The notes beneath the pieces were generated by a model that did not search any database, had not been told where the DNA came from, and saw only the letters and a list, made by a program, of their open reading frames with translations. Positions 17,565 to 26,010 of a stretch of 64,000 nt of DNA are shown in pieces. The stretch's first letter is position 1, and each line of letters begins with the position of its first letter. Where the stretch lies: contig NZ_JBLZFZ010000024.1 of NCBI RefSeq assembly GCF_050753385.1, positions 33,885-97,884 on the forward strand, read 5' to 3'. The translations under genes and the position numbers were made by a program. The DNA comes from Pantanalinema rosaneae. Lineage in GTDB: Bacteria; Cyanobacteriota; Cyanobacteriia; Leptolyngbyales; Leptolyngbyaceae.

Positions 17565-17601
17565 ATAGGGGCAACCAGATCTGCCACCTGTTTACCCCTA
17601 C
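17565..17601. terminator. Inverted repeat between convergent exbD-type gene and ugd
   Basis: ATAGGGGCAACC (17565-17576) and GTTTACCCCTAC (17590-17601) can pair over about 10 positions with G-U wobbles. Position between two convergent stops suggests a shared terminator, but there is no clear T-tract. Confidence 0.4.
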
Positions 17602-17619
17602 AGCTAGTGGAGTGAGCGA

Positions 17620-19032
17620 TTAGCGACCGATCCCGACATAACGGAACCCGGCTTGTTCCAGCGCCTCCTGATCCAGGAAATTCCGCCCGTCGATCATAAC
17701 TGGGCTGTGCATCAGTTTTGCCATCTGGACGTAATCCAGTGTCCGGAATTCCTGCCAATCCGTAACTAATACCAGGGCATCGCAACCATCAGCGAGCCGA
17801 TCGGGGTCAGTCTCGACGATCACGTTTGATAAGCCGTGGCGGACTCCGGTTTGGGAAACCAGTGGATCATAGGCTTTGACGCGGGTGCCCAGGCGAGACA
17901 GATGCTCAATCATGGTTAATGCAGGAGCATCACGCAGATCATCGGTATCTGGCTTAAAGGTCAGCCCCAGTAAGCCAACCGTCTTACCTTTGAGGATCTT
18001 CAGGACTTGTTGCAGTTTTTCGACTACAATCAGCCGTTGCCGTTGGTTGACCTGCACCGCCGCCTTGAGCAATTGGGCTTCGTAGCCATAATCATCGGCG
18101 GTATGAATCAGGGCGGACACATCTTTAGGGAAGCAGGAGCCACCCCAACCAATCCCGGCTTGTAGGAACTTGCTGCCGACCCGGGAATCTAAGCCAATCC
18201 CCTTGGCGACCTGCACTACATCGGCACCGACCCGATCGCAAATGTTGGCGACTTCGTTAATAAAGCTGATTTTGGTGGCTAGGAAAGCGTTCGCGGCATA
18301 TTTGATCATTTCTGCCGAACTCAAATCCGTCACCAACACAGGGACGGGAGGCAGCGATCGATTTTCGCCAAACTGCCGTTCCACGATCGGCGCATAGAGT
18401 TCTTGCATCAAGGCGATCGCTTTGGCACTGTTACTGCCTAACACAATGCGATCGGGGTTAAAGGTGTCGTAAATAGCGGCTCCTTCCCGCAGAAACTCGG
18501 GATTGCTCACCACATCAAATTCCGGTTCTGAGGACAGCGATCGCGTCAGGGTGACAACTTCACCATCGCCCATGCCAGCCATAACGGGAACTGCCTGGAC
18601 ATCTTCCCGCTCCGCATAGCCATCCAGCACTAGCATTCTGACCCAATCCCCTGATCCGATCGGGACAGTAGACTTGTTAACAATCACCTTATATTCCCCA
18701 TTTAAATGGGCACCAATGCCCCGGGCAACCGCCTCCACATAGCGGGTATCGCTTTCCCCCGTAGGCAGGGCGGGTGTACCGACGGCAATAAACAAAATTT
18801 GTCCATGATTCACGCCAGCCGCCAGATCCGTCGTGAACTCGATGTTACCGGTATGAATTGCCGCTTGCAAAATTTCGGACAGCCCCGGCTCAAAAATGGG
18901 TGACTGTCCGGCTTTCATCAGCTTCACCTTTTCTTCGTTATTGTCTACACAGACAACCTGATGGCCGGTGTGAGCCAGACAAGCGCCAGTTACTAACCCG
19001 ACATATCCAGTACCAATGACACAAACACGCAT
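17620..19032 (-). CDS. ugd: UDP-glucose 6-dehydrogenase
   Basis: A 470-residue NAD-dependent dehydrogenase converting UDP-glucose to UDP-glucuronate. Visible are the N-terminal Rossmann motif Gly-Thr-Gly-Tyr-Val-Gly-Leu-Val-Thr-Gly (7-16), Val-Gly-Thr-Pro near 89, the catalytic Cys in Gly-Trp-Gly-Gly-Ser-Cys-Phe-Pro-Lys-Asp near 275, and the C-terminal UDP-binding domain (Gly-Leu-Thr-Phe-Lys-Pro-Asp-Thr-Asp-Asp-Leu-Arg). It lies 171 bases downstream of the UDP-glucuronate decarboxylase gene on the same strand, so the two likely act in sequence to make UDP-xylose for extracellular polysaccharide. Length is in the normal range. Confidence 0.95.
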   Translation of the reverse strand: MRVCVIGTGYVGLVTGACLAHTGHQVVCVDNNEEKVKLMKAGQSPIFEPGLSEILQAAIHTGNIEFTTDLAAGVNHGQILFIAVGTPALPTGESDTRYVEAVARGIGAHLNGEYKVIVNKSTVPIGSGDWVRMLVLDGYAEREDVQAVPVMAGMGDGEVVTLTRSLSSEPEFDVVSNPEFLREGAAIYDTFNPDRIVLGSNSAKAIALMQELYAPIVERQFGENRSLPPVPVLVTDLSSAEMIKYAANAFLATKISFINEVANICDRVGADVVQVAKGIGLDSRVGSKFLQAGIGWGGSCFPKDVSALIHTADDYGYEAQLLKAAVQVNQRQRLIVVEKLQQVLKILKGKTVGLLGLTFKPDTDDLRDAPALTMIEHLSRLGTRVKAYDPLVSQTGVRHGLSNVIVETDPDRLADGCDALVLVTDWQEFRTLDYVQMAKLMHSPVMIDGRNFLDQEALEQAGFRYVGIGR

Positions 19033-19203
19033 GGGGTAATCCTCTCAAAACCTTACTAGTGGTGGGGTGGCAATTGAGTAGCAAACCAGGAGATTGATAG
19101 AAACCCAAGCCAAACGGCGCGTTTCTGAACTGTTCAAGTGATGAAACCTACTGACTACTGGTAAATTCTGAGTTTGCCGATCGTAATCAGGAGAGTTCTG
19201 GTG

Positions 19204-20172
19204 TTAGTGGGAACTGACCCGATCCGTCGGCAGAGAAGCTTCTGGGTTACTTAACCGCGCCCGGAAGTCCGCGATCGTGCGTTCCAAGCCATCTCTGAGG
19301 GGGACAGTCGGTTCCCAACCTAACCATTCCCGGGCTCGGGTAATGTCGGGTTGCCGCCGCTTCGGGTCATCTTGGGGCAGTGGCTTAAACCGCACTTCTA
19401 CCTCGGGATTGACCATTTCCTGAATCACTTGAGCCAACTCCAAAATCGTATATTCTCCAGGATTCCCCAAGTTGACGGGGCCTTGATGATCCCCGTTCAT
19501 TAACCGCATCAGTCCATCGACCAGGTCAGAGACATAACAGAAACTGCGGGTTTGCGAACCATCGCCATAGACGGTCAATGGGATGCCTTTAAGTGTTTGC
19601 ACAATAAAGTTACTGACGACTCGACCATCGTTCTCTTGCATCCGGGGGCCGTAGGTATTAAAAATTCGTGCCACTCGAATATCAACATTATTTTGGCGAT
19701 GATAGTCAAACGCGAGGGTTTCAGCAACCCGTTTACCTTCGTCGTAACAACTGCGAATCCCGATCGTATTGACATTGCCCCGATACTCTTCAGGCTGAGG
19801 ATGAATCTCTGGATCGCCATACACTTCTGACGTGGAAGCCAACAGGAATCTCGCTTTTACCCGTTTAGCTAACCCCAACATATTTAGGGTTCCGATTACA
19901 TTGGTTTTAATCGTCTTGACCGGATTGTACTGATAATGGACGGGCGAAGCGGGACAAGCCAGGTGATAGATCTGATCGACTTCTAACCGAATTGGTTCGG
20001 TAATATCATGCCGAATCAGTTCAAAGTAGGGATGTTCCAGCCATTTCAAGACATTGCGTTTATGTCCAGTGAAGAAGTTATCCAGGCAGATCACCTCATG
20101 CCCTTCCAGCATCAAGCGATCGATTAAATGAGAGCCAATGAAACCTGCGCCGCCTGTAACTAGAATTCTCAT
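19204..20172 (-). CDS. UDP-glucuronate decarboxylase (UDP-xylose synthase)
   Basis: A 322-residue extended short-chain dehydrogenase/reductase. Visible are the NAD motif Gly-Gly-Ala-Gly-Phe-Ile-Gly-Ser (7-14), Cys-Leu-Asp-Asn-Phe-Phe-Thr-Gly, Ala-Ser-Thr-Ser-Glu-Val-Tyr-Gly-Asp, and the catalytic Tyr-x3-Lys in Ser-Cys-Tyr-Asp-Glu-Gly-Lys-Arg near 147-154. This set is the UXS family rather than the dTDP-glucose dehydratases. It converts UDP-glucuronate, the Ugd product, to UDP-xylose and CO2. An upstream in-frame start at 20214 would add 14 residues not found in the family; 20172 starts directly at the beta-strand. Confidence 0.92.
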   Translation of the reverse strand: MRILVTGGAGFIGSHLIDRLMLEGHEVICLDNFFTGHKRNVLKWLEHPYFELIRHDITEPIRLEVDQIYHLACPASPVHYQYNPVKTIKTNVIGTLNMLGLAKRVKARFLLASTSEVYGDPEIHPQPEEYRGNVNTIGIRSCYDEGKRVAETLAFDYHRQNNVDIRVARIFNTYGPRMQENDGRVVSNFIVQTLKGIPLTVYGDGSQTRSFCYVSDLVDGLMRLMNGDHQGPVNLGNPGEYTILELAQVIQEMVNPEVEVRFKPLPQDDPKRRQPDITRAREWLGWEPTVPLRDGLERTIADFRARLSNPEASLPTDRVSSH

Positions 20173-20407
20173 AGTTAGGGATAACCTGTAGAGTTTGGGA
20201 TGAATCAGTGGCACGAACTAAGGTAGCTACCCATCTATTCAGATAGGGAATGCCAATAACGGGATAAATGCTGAGATGTAGTTAGACAAGTGAGACACAG
20301 GTATACGCTAAACCAGAGCCGGGGTTGACTAAATAGCTTTCTCCGCAGTTTACCAAAACTTAATTTTTAAGTTTGAAAAATTGGTAGAACTACGGAGGAC
20401 ACAACAC

Positions 20408-22219
20408 CTACTGTTCCAGGCGCAAAACTGCCATAAAGGCTTCTTGGGGTACGTCAACGGTACCGATCGCCTTCATCCGTTTTTTACCTTTAGCTTGTTT
20501 TTGCAATAATTTCTTTTTTCGGGAAATATCGCCGCCATAACATTTGGCTAACACATCTTTACGCAGAGCCGGAATATGTTCGCTGGCAATGACTTTGCTG
20601 CCGATCGCCGCCTGAATCGGAATCTTAAACTGGTGGCGGGGAATCAGTTCCTTTAACTTCTCAGTCAGTGCCCGTCCCACCCCATAGGCTTTATCGCGAT
20701 GCACGATCGTCGAGAGTGGATCAACGGGATCACCATTAATCAAAATATCCAGCTTGACCAGGGGATTCTCCCGGTAGCCAATCAGTTGATATTCCATGCT
20801 GGCATAGCCCCGAGTCCGAGACTTCATTTGGTCAAAAAAGTCCGTCGCCACTTCCGCCAGCGGCAACTCATAGATCAATGTAGTCCGCTCGGGAGTGAGA
20901 TACTTCATGTCTTTGAACACGCCGCGCCGATTCTGGCAGAGTTCCGTCAGGGTGCCAACAAATTCCTTCGGCGTAATCATATCGACCTGCACGTAAGGCT
21001 CTTCAATCTTCTCCCGATGCTGCGGTTCCGGCAGTTTACTGGGATTCTCGATATGAATGACCTCCCCGTCTTTGATTAACGTGACCCGGTAAACCACGGA
21101 AGGGGCAGTCGTAATCAGATCCAGGTTATATTCCCGTTCTAAGCGCTCCTGCACGATTTCCATGTGCAACAAGCCTAAGAAGCCGCATCGGAAGCCAAAG
21201 CCCATCGCGCTAGAGGTTTCTGGCTCATAGTTCAAGGCGGCATCGCTTAACTTGAGTTTTTCCAATGCCTCCCGCAAATCTTCAAACTGATCCGCGTCCG
21301 TTGGGAATAGACCGCAGAACACCATCGGTTTGGCTTCCACATAGCCGGGTAAAGGCGTGGGAGCCGGAGCGGTTGCCAGGGTAATCGTATCGCCCACCCG
21401 CGCATCCTCCACGGCTTTAATGGCGGCGGCCAGATAGCCCACTTCCCCCGCATGAAGATCATTCACCTGGACTTGATTGGGGGACAGTACGCCTAATTCG
21501 TCAATTTCGTATTCTTTGCCGGAAGCCATCAGCCGCACCCGATCGCCCTTTTTCACGGTGCCATCCATCACCCGGAAGTACACGATCACGCCGCGATAGG
21601 GATCATAGTAGCTATCAAAGATTAGGGCGCGTAAGGGGTCTGCCACGGTATCTTGAGGCGGTGGGATCAGGTGAACGATCGATTCTAGAATCTCGTTGAC
21701 CCCTACGCCTTCTTTTGCCGATGCCATAATCGCCTGACTACAATCCAGCCCGACAATATCTTCAATTTCCTGCTTGACGCGATCGGGTTCGGCTCCCGGT
21801 AGGTCAATTTTATTCAGCACTGGGATGATTTCCAGGTCATGTTCCAGCGCCAGATAGACATTTGCCAGAGTTTGGGCTTCTACCCCCTGGGAGGCATCTA
21901 CGACTAGCAGTGCCCCTTCACAGGCTGCCAGCGATCGCGACACTTCATAGGAGAAATCCACATGTCCCGGAGTATCGATCAAATTCAGGACATACTTCTC
22001 GCCATCCTGAGCGGTATAGTTCATCCGAGCCGCTTGCAGCTTAATCGTAATCCCCCGTTCTCGCTCCAGTTCCATATTGTCAAGGAACTGTTCCTTCATC
22101 TCCCGTGCCTGGACTGTCCCAGTGACTTGCAGCAATCGATCTGCCAGGGTGGACTTGCCATGATCAATATGGGCAATGATTGAAAAATTCCGAATTCGGG
22201 AAACGGGCACCTCAGTCAT
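20408..22219 (-). CDS. lepA: Elongation factor 4 (LepA)
   Basis: A 603-residue translational GTPase. The G1 motif Ala-His-Ile-Asp-His-Gly-Lys-Ser-Thr, G3 Asp-Thr-Pro-Gly-His and G4 Asn-Lys-Ile-Asp are all visible in the first 135 residues, followed by EF-G-like domains and the LepA-specific C-terminal domain (Lys-Ala-Lys-Gly-Lys-Lys-Arg-Met-Lys). LepA binds ribosomes and is implicated in translation initiation and in rescue of stalled or mistranslocated complexes. A start at 22231 adds four residues; 22219 gives the usual cyanobacterial length. Confidence 0.95.
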   Translation of the reverse strand: MTEVPVSRIRNFSIIAHIDHGKSTLADRLLQVTGTVQAREMKEQFLDNMELERERGITIKLQAARMNYTAQDGEKYVLNLIDTPGHVDFSYEVSRSLAACEGALLVVDASQGVEAQTLANVYLALEHDLEIIPVLNKIDLPGAEPDRVKQEIEDIVGLDCSQAIMASAKEGVGVNEILESIVHLIPPPQDTVADPLRALIFDSYYDPYRGVIVYFRVMDGTVKKGDRVRLMASGKEYEIDELGVLSPNQVQVNDLHAGEVGYLAAAIKAVEDARVGDTITLATAPAPTPLPGYVEAKPMVFCGLFPTDADQFEDLREALEKLKLSDAALNYEPETSSAMGFGFRCGFLGLLHMEIVQERLEREYNLDLITTAPSVVYRVTLIKDGEVIHIENPSKLPEPQHREKIEEPYVQVDMITPKEFVGTLTELCQNRRGVFKDMKYLTPERTTLIYELPLAEVATDFFDQMKSRTRGYASMEYQLIGYRENPLVKLDILINGDPVDPLSTIVHRDKAYGVGRALTEKLKELIPRHQFKIPIQAAIGSKVIASEHIPALRKDVLAKCYGGDISRKKKLLQKQAKGKKRMKAIGTVDVPQEAFMAVLRLEQ

Positions 22220-22629
22220 ACAGTGGCTCACTCAGCTAACAAAGCTAAACAAAATGGCTCAATTTTTCCGGTAGATCTTGAACTTAAAGTACCCTATCTA
22301 TATACAATCCCCATCCTATGGGGGAATATCTGGGCAATTGGGGGTAGCAAGAATACTGACCTTTAAGTATTGTAATGCTTTCCCACCGGGCAACATGGTG
22401 CTGGATGAACTCTCCTCCCTGGTTAAATGTTCTGATGGATGCTTGCAGCTAGATTAGTAAAATTAATCGTGAAAGTATTAGGATGGGGTCACTTAAACTT
22501 GGGAGTATTTGTCTGCTAACCCATACCAGGAAGATGGATCGTCTCTGCGATCGCCCTCCTGGAAACCAGAAGTATAAGGGATAATCTACCCAGTTTCTTT
22601 CTTAACCTGCATCTCTAAACCTGTGATTT
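22220..22629. other. Intergenic region, no gene supported
   Basis: 410 bases between divergent lepA and the ribbon-helix-helix gene. Several AT-rich stretches could serve as promoters. No open frame, repeat or structured element was recognised. Confidence 0.45.
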
Positions 22630-22860
22630 ATGAATGAGCCGCTTGTCCATTCCCATACCACCTCGGAAAAGATAGAACTTGCTATTCATATCGACTCTGA
22701 TCTGCTGGCACAAATTAAACATCTGACCAATGATCCCAGTAAAGTGATTGAAGTCGCTGTGCGTCAGTGGCTCAGAAATGAAATGCGTCGAGATGATGAA
22801 CTGACTCGTGACCTTCAGCGTAACCCTCCCGTTCCACCCCGAGGTGAATGGAACGACTAG
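22630..22860 (+). CDS. Ribbon-helix-helix protein (CcdA-like antitoxin fold)
   Basis: A 76-residue protein. Residues about 14-50 fit a ribbon-helix-helix DNA-binding fold: an Ile-Glu-Leu-Ala-Ile-His-Ile strand, then two helices through Val-Arg-Gln-Trp-Leu-Arg-Asn-Glu. The C-terminal tail is charged and Pro-rich (Pro-Pro-Val-Pro-Pro-Arg-Gly-Glu-Trp). Antitoxins of the CcdA type look like this, but no toxin gene is adjacent, so a stand-alone regulator is equally likely. The gene overlaps the downstream kinase gene by 13 bases, which suggests co-translation. No phage or plasmid marker is nearby. Confidence 0.75.
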   Translation: MNEPLVHSHTTSEKIELAIHIDSDLLAQIKHLTNDPSKVIEVAVRQWLRNEMRRDDELTRDLQRNPPVPPRGEWND

Positions 22861-24431
22861 GGCAATGTTCTAACCCGCAGCCGCAATGTGTAATGGTTTC
22901 TTCTGCTGATTTCCATCGTTCCCTGTCCTCAGGTTTAGATGCCAACGCCGAGCCGAACCCTCGACAGGAGCGTTCAGCCGAGCCAGTGAATGACCCCGAT
23001 CGTCTGGCTTCGGCTCCTAGCTCCGATCGCTACCTGAAGCTATTGAACCAAATTGCCTGGAATATCCGGCGCACGTTGGATTTACCCACGATCTGGCAAC
23101 AAACGGTGGAAGGGTTAGGGCAAGCCCTCAGTGCCAGTCGGTGTATTATCTGTGCCTATGAACCGGATGCACCGACGGTGAAAGTGGTTGCCGAGTATTG
23201 CCAGGAACCACTCCCTTCTATGCTGGAACTGGAGTTTTGGATCCATGAAGAACCGGAATTGCATCAGGCGATCGCGGAGTTAATGCCGATCTGTATTGCA
23301 CCTGCCCCCAGTCCTGCTCCCAAAATCGTTGAGCGAGACAATCAAGTTCCTGCCGAGCCATCTGCGCCTAAATTACGGGATTTTTGTCAGCGACCGGCGT
23401 TAATGGTGGCAACCTGTCATCAAGATGCGCCCAATGGGTTGTTGATGTTATTTCAGGATCAGCCATCGCGCCCCTGGCTGGCAGAGGAACTGGAGTTTGT
23501 GCATGAATTGGCGGATCAAGTCGGAACGGCGATCGCCCATGCTAACTTAATTGCGGCGAGTCAATCCCTGGCGACGGAGTTGCAACGCGCTAATAGTAAT
23601 TTTTTACAAAAGCACCGGGAGTTGGAAGAAGCTCGCTGTCAAGCGGAGGAAGCCTCCCGGCTGAAAAGCGAGTTTTTGGCAAATACGTCCCACGAAATCC
23701 GGACTCCCCTCAATGGCATGATCGGCTTTCTGAAGCTGATTATTGATGGCATGGCAGATGATCCGGAGGAGCAAACGGAGTTTATCCGGGGTGCCTACGA
23801 TTGTGCTTTGCACCTGCTGAATATCATTAATGACATTCTGGATCTGGCTAAAATTGAAGCCGGAAAACTTCAGATTGAACTGAGTCCAGTCAAGTTAGAT
23901 GAGTTGCTCGATCGGGTCGAGAATTCGACTCGCGCTCAGGTACAGCAAAAGAATCTCAGTTTCGAGATCCAAAAACCGCCTACGGACGATGAGATTATTC
24001 TGTACGGCAACTATCAACGTTTGCTTCAAGTGATGTTGAACCTGGTAGGCAATGCGATCAAATTTACCCATGAAGGTGGGGTGACGATCGGGGTCGAGAT
24101 TCTTAAAAAGAAAGTGGTCGTCCAAAACCAGGAATGTCCTGGGATTGTGCGAGTTCGGGTGGCGGATACAGGGATTGGAGTGTCGCTCGACAAGCAAGAT
24201 AAGCTGTTTCAATCCTTTAGCCAGGTCGATGGCTCCCGGACGCGGCAGTACGGTGGTACGGGGTTAGGCTTGGCGATTTCCCAAAAGCTGGTGGAAGCGA
24301 TGGGGGGCGTGGTCAACTTTTACAGTATGGGGGAAGGCTTAGGCTCAACTGTGACGTTTACGGTGCCGCTCTATCAAGATCCGGTGATGGTGACCTCCCA
24401 AACAAGCGATACGTTGGATTTGCTGTTGTAA
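22848..24431 (+). CDS. GAF-domain sensor histidine kinase
   Basis: A 527-residue soluble kinase. An N-terminal variable stretch (1-55) leads to a GAF-like sensor (about 58-240), a coiled coil (about 245-275), HisKA with the phospho-acceptor in Ser-His-Glu-Ile-Arg-Thr-Pro-Leu-Asn-Gly near residue 282, and HATPase (about 385-515) with Asn-Leu-Val-Gly-Asn-Ala-Ile-Lys-Phe-Thr, Asp-Thr-Gly-Ile-Gly and Gly-Gly-Thr-Gly-Leu-Gly-Leu-Ala. It ends after the HATPase without a receiver domain and without membrane segments. The ATG overlaps the ribbon-helix-helix gene; another ATG at 22893 would drop the first 15 residues. The cognate regulator is not adjacent. Confidence 0.9.
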   Translation: MERLGQCSNPQPQCVMVSSADFHRSLSSGLDANAEPNPRQERSAEPVNDPDRLASAPSSDRYLKLLNQIAWNIRRTLDLPTIWQQTVEGLGQALSASRCIICAYEPDAPTVKVVAEYCQEPLPSMLELEFWIHEEPELHQAIAELMPICIAPAPSPAPKIVERDNQVPAEPSAPKLRDFCQRPALMVATCHQDAPNGLLMLFQDQPSRPWLAEELEFVHELADQVGTAIAHANLIAASQSLATELQRANSNFLQKHRELEEARCQAEEASRLKSEFLANTSHEIRTPLNGMIGFLKLIIDGMADDPEEQTEFIRGAYDCALHLLNIINDILDLAKIEAGKLQIELSPVKLDELLDRVENSTRAQVQQKNLSFEIQKPPTDDEIILYGNYQRLLQVMLNLVGNAIKFTHEGGVTIGVEILKKKVVVQNQECPGIVRVRVADTGIGVSLDKQDKLFQSFSQVDGSRTRQYGGTGLGLAISQKLVEAMGGVVNFYSMGEGLGSTVTFTVPLYQDPVMVTSQTSDTLDLLL

Positions 24432-24510
24432 CAGGGGCGATCACCCGGAATGACCGCGATCGCCTGCTTTGACGCTTAACTCTGTAATAGGTGATGTGGC
24501 ATCCGGATCG

Positions 24511-24598
24511 CCCTCATCCCCAACCCTTCTCCCACGGGGAGAAGGGAGCCGGATTGAACATTCTTTTCTCGCTTGGGGAGAGAGATTAAGAGTGAGGG
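24511..24598. repeat. Dispersed repeat family A, copy 2
   Basis: It starts CCCTCATCCCCAACCCTTCT and ends with TGAGGG, and contains an internal inverted pair around CTTCTCCCACGGGGAGAAG. It is the best-preserved of three copies. The surrounding spacer (24432-24796) otherwise holds only a small hairpin near its right end. Confidence 0.75.
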
Positions 24599-24759
24599 CA
24601 AGTGTACTACTTTTTATCGGTCAGATCGCCAACTTTGCTAGCTGGATTTGCACACTGTAGTTGTCATTCTGGTGTGGAATGACTAAAATAGAGAAAGGAA
24701 CGCGAGGGAAGCGAAGTCCTCCAAGTTGAGAGTTCCCTACGTCTCCAGCCACTCTCTCA

Positions 24760-24781
24760 ATGTAGTGTTTTCACGCTACAT
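24760..24781 (+). promoter_or_regulatory. Hairpin in the leader of the 118-residue gene
   Basis: ATGTAGTG (24760-24767), loop TTTTCA, and CGCTACAT (24774-24781) form an 8-bp stem with one G-U type wobble. It ends 15 bases upstream of the ATG at 24797, where a Shine-Dalgarno is not obvious. Confidence 0.4.
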
Positions 24782-24796
24782 CCTGGTAAAAGTTTT

Positions 24797-25153
24797 ATGC
24801 AAATTGGTCGTTTTTTCTCACTGTCCGAAGGACGGGTGGGGCAATTCCTCTCGCCGAGAGTTCTGCTGGTTCGGACTCCGTTTCGTCCCTTAGCTCGGCA
24901 ACAGGAAGTCTGCTATTTCGGCTTCGATCGCCTGAATCAAGCCCAAAAATTTACTCAAAATCTGGCGCTAGCTGGCTATTCCTTTCAGCTTCGGCGCAGT
25001 CAAGTCATGCCTCAACCCTATGAGGTGCGCTTGCCGGGACACCGCGATTTAGCTCGTACCCTGGCGTATTGGGATCGACTCGATCGCCAGCAAACCCAAG
25101 CGAATCCAGCCTCTGAACGGCGGCATCCTGGCACGTCGCCCTTAGCGGCTTAA
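24797..25153 (+). CDS. Hypothetical protein, unknown function
   Basis: A 118-residue protein that I do not recognise. The central part (about 5-85) looks compactly folded: Phe-Leu-Ser-Pro-Arg-Val-Leu-Leu-Val-Arg, Phe-Gly-Phe-Asp-Arg-Leu-Asn-Gln-Ala-Gln-Lys-Phe, and Leu-Arg-Arg-Ser-Gln. The alternation of a strand, a helix and a strand recalls small alpha/beta ferredoxin-like folds, but that is only an impression. The tail is Gln/Asn/Pro-rich and probably disordered. No signal peptide or membrane segment. It leads a run of four small same-strand genes before bioF. Confidence 0.65.
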   Translation: MQIGRFFSLSEGRVGQFLSPRVLLVRTPFRPLARQQEVCYFGFDRLNQAQKFTQNLALAGYSFQLRRSQVMPQPYEVRLPGHRDLARTLAYWDRLDRQQTQANPASERRHPGTSPLAA

Positions 25154-25231
25154 TTCCTCCGATATCCTTGCAGCCGTTGTGATTTTCCACTACAATAGTA
25201 CACAGGTACTAACGATTCAAGTTCTTGACCT

Positions 25232-25507
25232 ATGACTAAGCACTATATCCTCAGCCTCGATCCCAATGCCAAGTATGAGTGGGATCGTTGTACTCTCCGC
25301 GACCCGATCACGGCAGAACACCCGGCTCTGGCAGATCTGGTTGCTCAGGCAGTTGGTGAGCAGTCGGGTTCCTATCTGGTTGCCCTCAATATTCAAGTGA
25401 CGGTGCTGGAGCAAGCGAATCCCCAAACCGATCGTCTGCCTAACTCGGCAGTAGAGGCGATTCCCAGTCGTTCGCCACTGCCGCAATTTGCTGAACTGGT
25501 TGCCTAA
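25232..25507 (+). CDS. Hypothetical protein, unknown function
   Basis: A 91-residue acidic soluble protein. Residues 1-65 look ordered (Tyr-Ile-Leu-Ser-Leu-Asp-Pro, then Ala-Leu-Ala-Asp-Leu-Val-Ala-Gln-Ala-Val, then Tyr-Leu-Val-Ala-Leu-Asn-Ile-Gln-Val). The remainder is Pro/Ser-rich. I recognise no family. It sits 79 bases after the previous small gene and 58 before the next, all on one strand. The ATG at 25232 is the first in frame; no strong ribosome-binding site is seen. Confidence 0.6.
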   Translation: MTKHYILSLDPNAKYEWDRCTLRDPITAEHPALADLVAQAVGEQSGSYLVALNIQVTVLEQANPQTDRLPNSAVEAIPSRSPLPQFAELVA

Positions 25508-25564
25508 CCACCCGATCGGCAATGATTTTCCACGACCACTCTGCTACTCCCAAGGAAGATTGTT

Positions 25565-25939
25565 ATGAAGCTTAGTATGAGTCAGTATCCCAGTGCGATC
25601 GCCCAAGCTTCGCAAGCAGTGAATGAGATCGAACATCAAATTATGGAAGTCCGCCAGCACATTGCCCGTCTGGAAGGTAGTGCTGATATGGTGGTGGCGT
25701 TTGAAACGGCTTTAAAGAACGATAATCAGCGACGGGCGCGGCGGTTTGAAGTGCTTCAGGTCAACCCAGAATATCAACGGGCGTATGATGCCTTGAATCG
25801 TCTCTCTACCGAGAAAGCGAATGCGATGGCACGGTTAGAACATCTGCGGAATGAGTTTAGTGTGGCGAAACTAGAAGCCCAGATGAAAATCGCCCAACAG
25901 CTTGTCGGTCTGGAATCCCGCGAATTAGTGGGACTGTAA
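25565..25939 (+). CDS. Coiled-coil hypothetical protein
   Basis: A 124-residue protein that is almost entirely helical by composition, with heptad-like spacing of Ile/Leu/Val through about 10-120 and abundant Ala, Glu, Gln and Arg. This suggests a soluble antiparallel or dimeric coiled coil. No known family is recognised. AAGGAAGATTGTT just ahead of the ATG is a good ribosome-binding site. A hairpin 22 bases after its stop overlaps the start of the next gene. Confidence 0.7.
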   Translation: MKLSMSQYPSAIAQASQAVNEIEHQIMEVRQHIARLEGSADMVVAFETALKNDNQRRARRFEVLQVNPEYQRAYDALNRLSTEKANAMARLEHLRNEFSVAKLEAQMKIAQQLVGLESRELVGL

Positions 25940-25961
25940 GCGATCGCTCCCATCCATTCTC

Positions 25962-26005
25962 ATCCCCTTGTCACTCATTGGACACCAAACGATGGGCAAG
26001 GGGAT
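25962..26005 (+). promoter_or_regulatory. Stem-loop overlapping the ribosome-binding site of the next gene
   Basis: ATCCCCTTG (25962-25970) pairs perfectly with CAAGGGGAT (25997-26005). The right arm contains AAGGGGA, the Shine-Dalgarno for the GTG at 26011. A small inner stem (TTGG/CCAA, 25978-25988) sits in the loop. The only T-tract is TTTT, so it may be a weak terminator, a translational switch, or both. Confidence 0.6.
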
Positions 26006-26010
26006 TTTAT

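Noticed and set aside
22630..22860. Complete toxin-antitoxin pair
   Set aside because: The antitoxin-like protein is followed by a histidine kinase, and no small toxin-like gene lies on either side.
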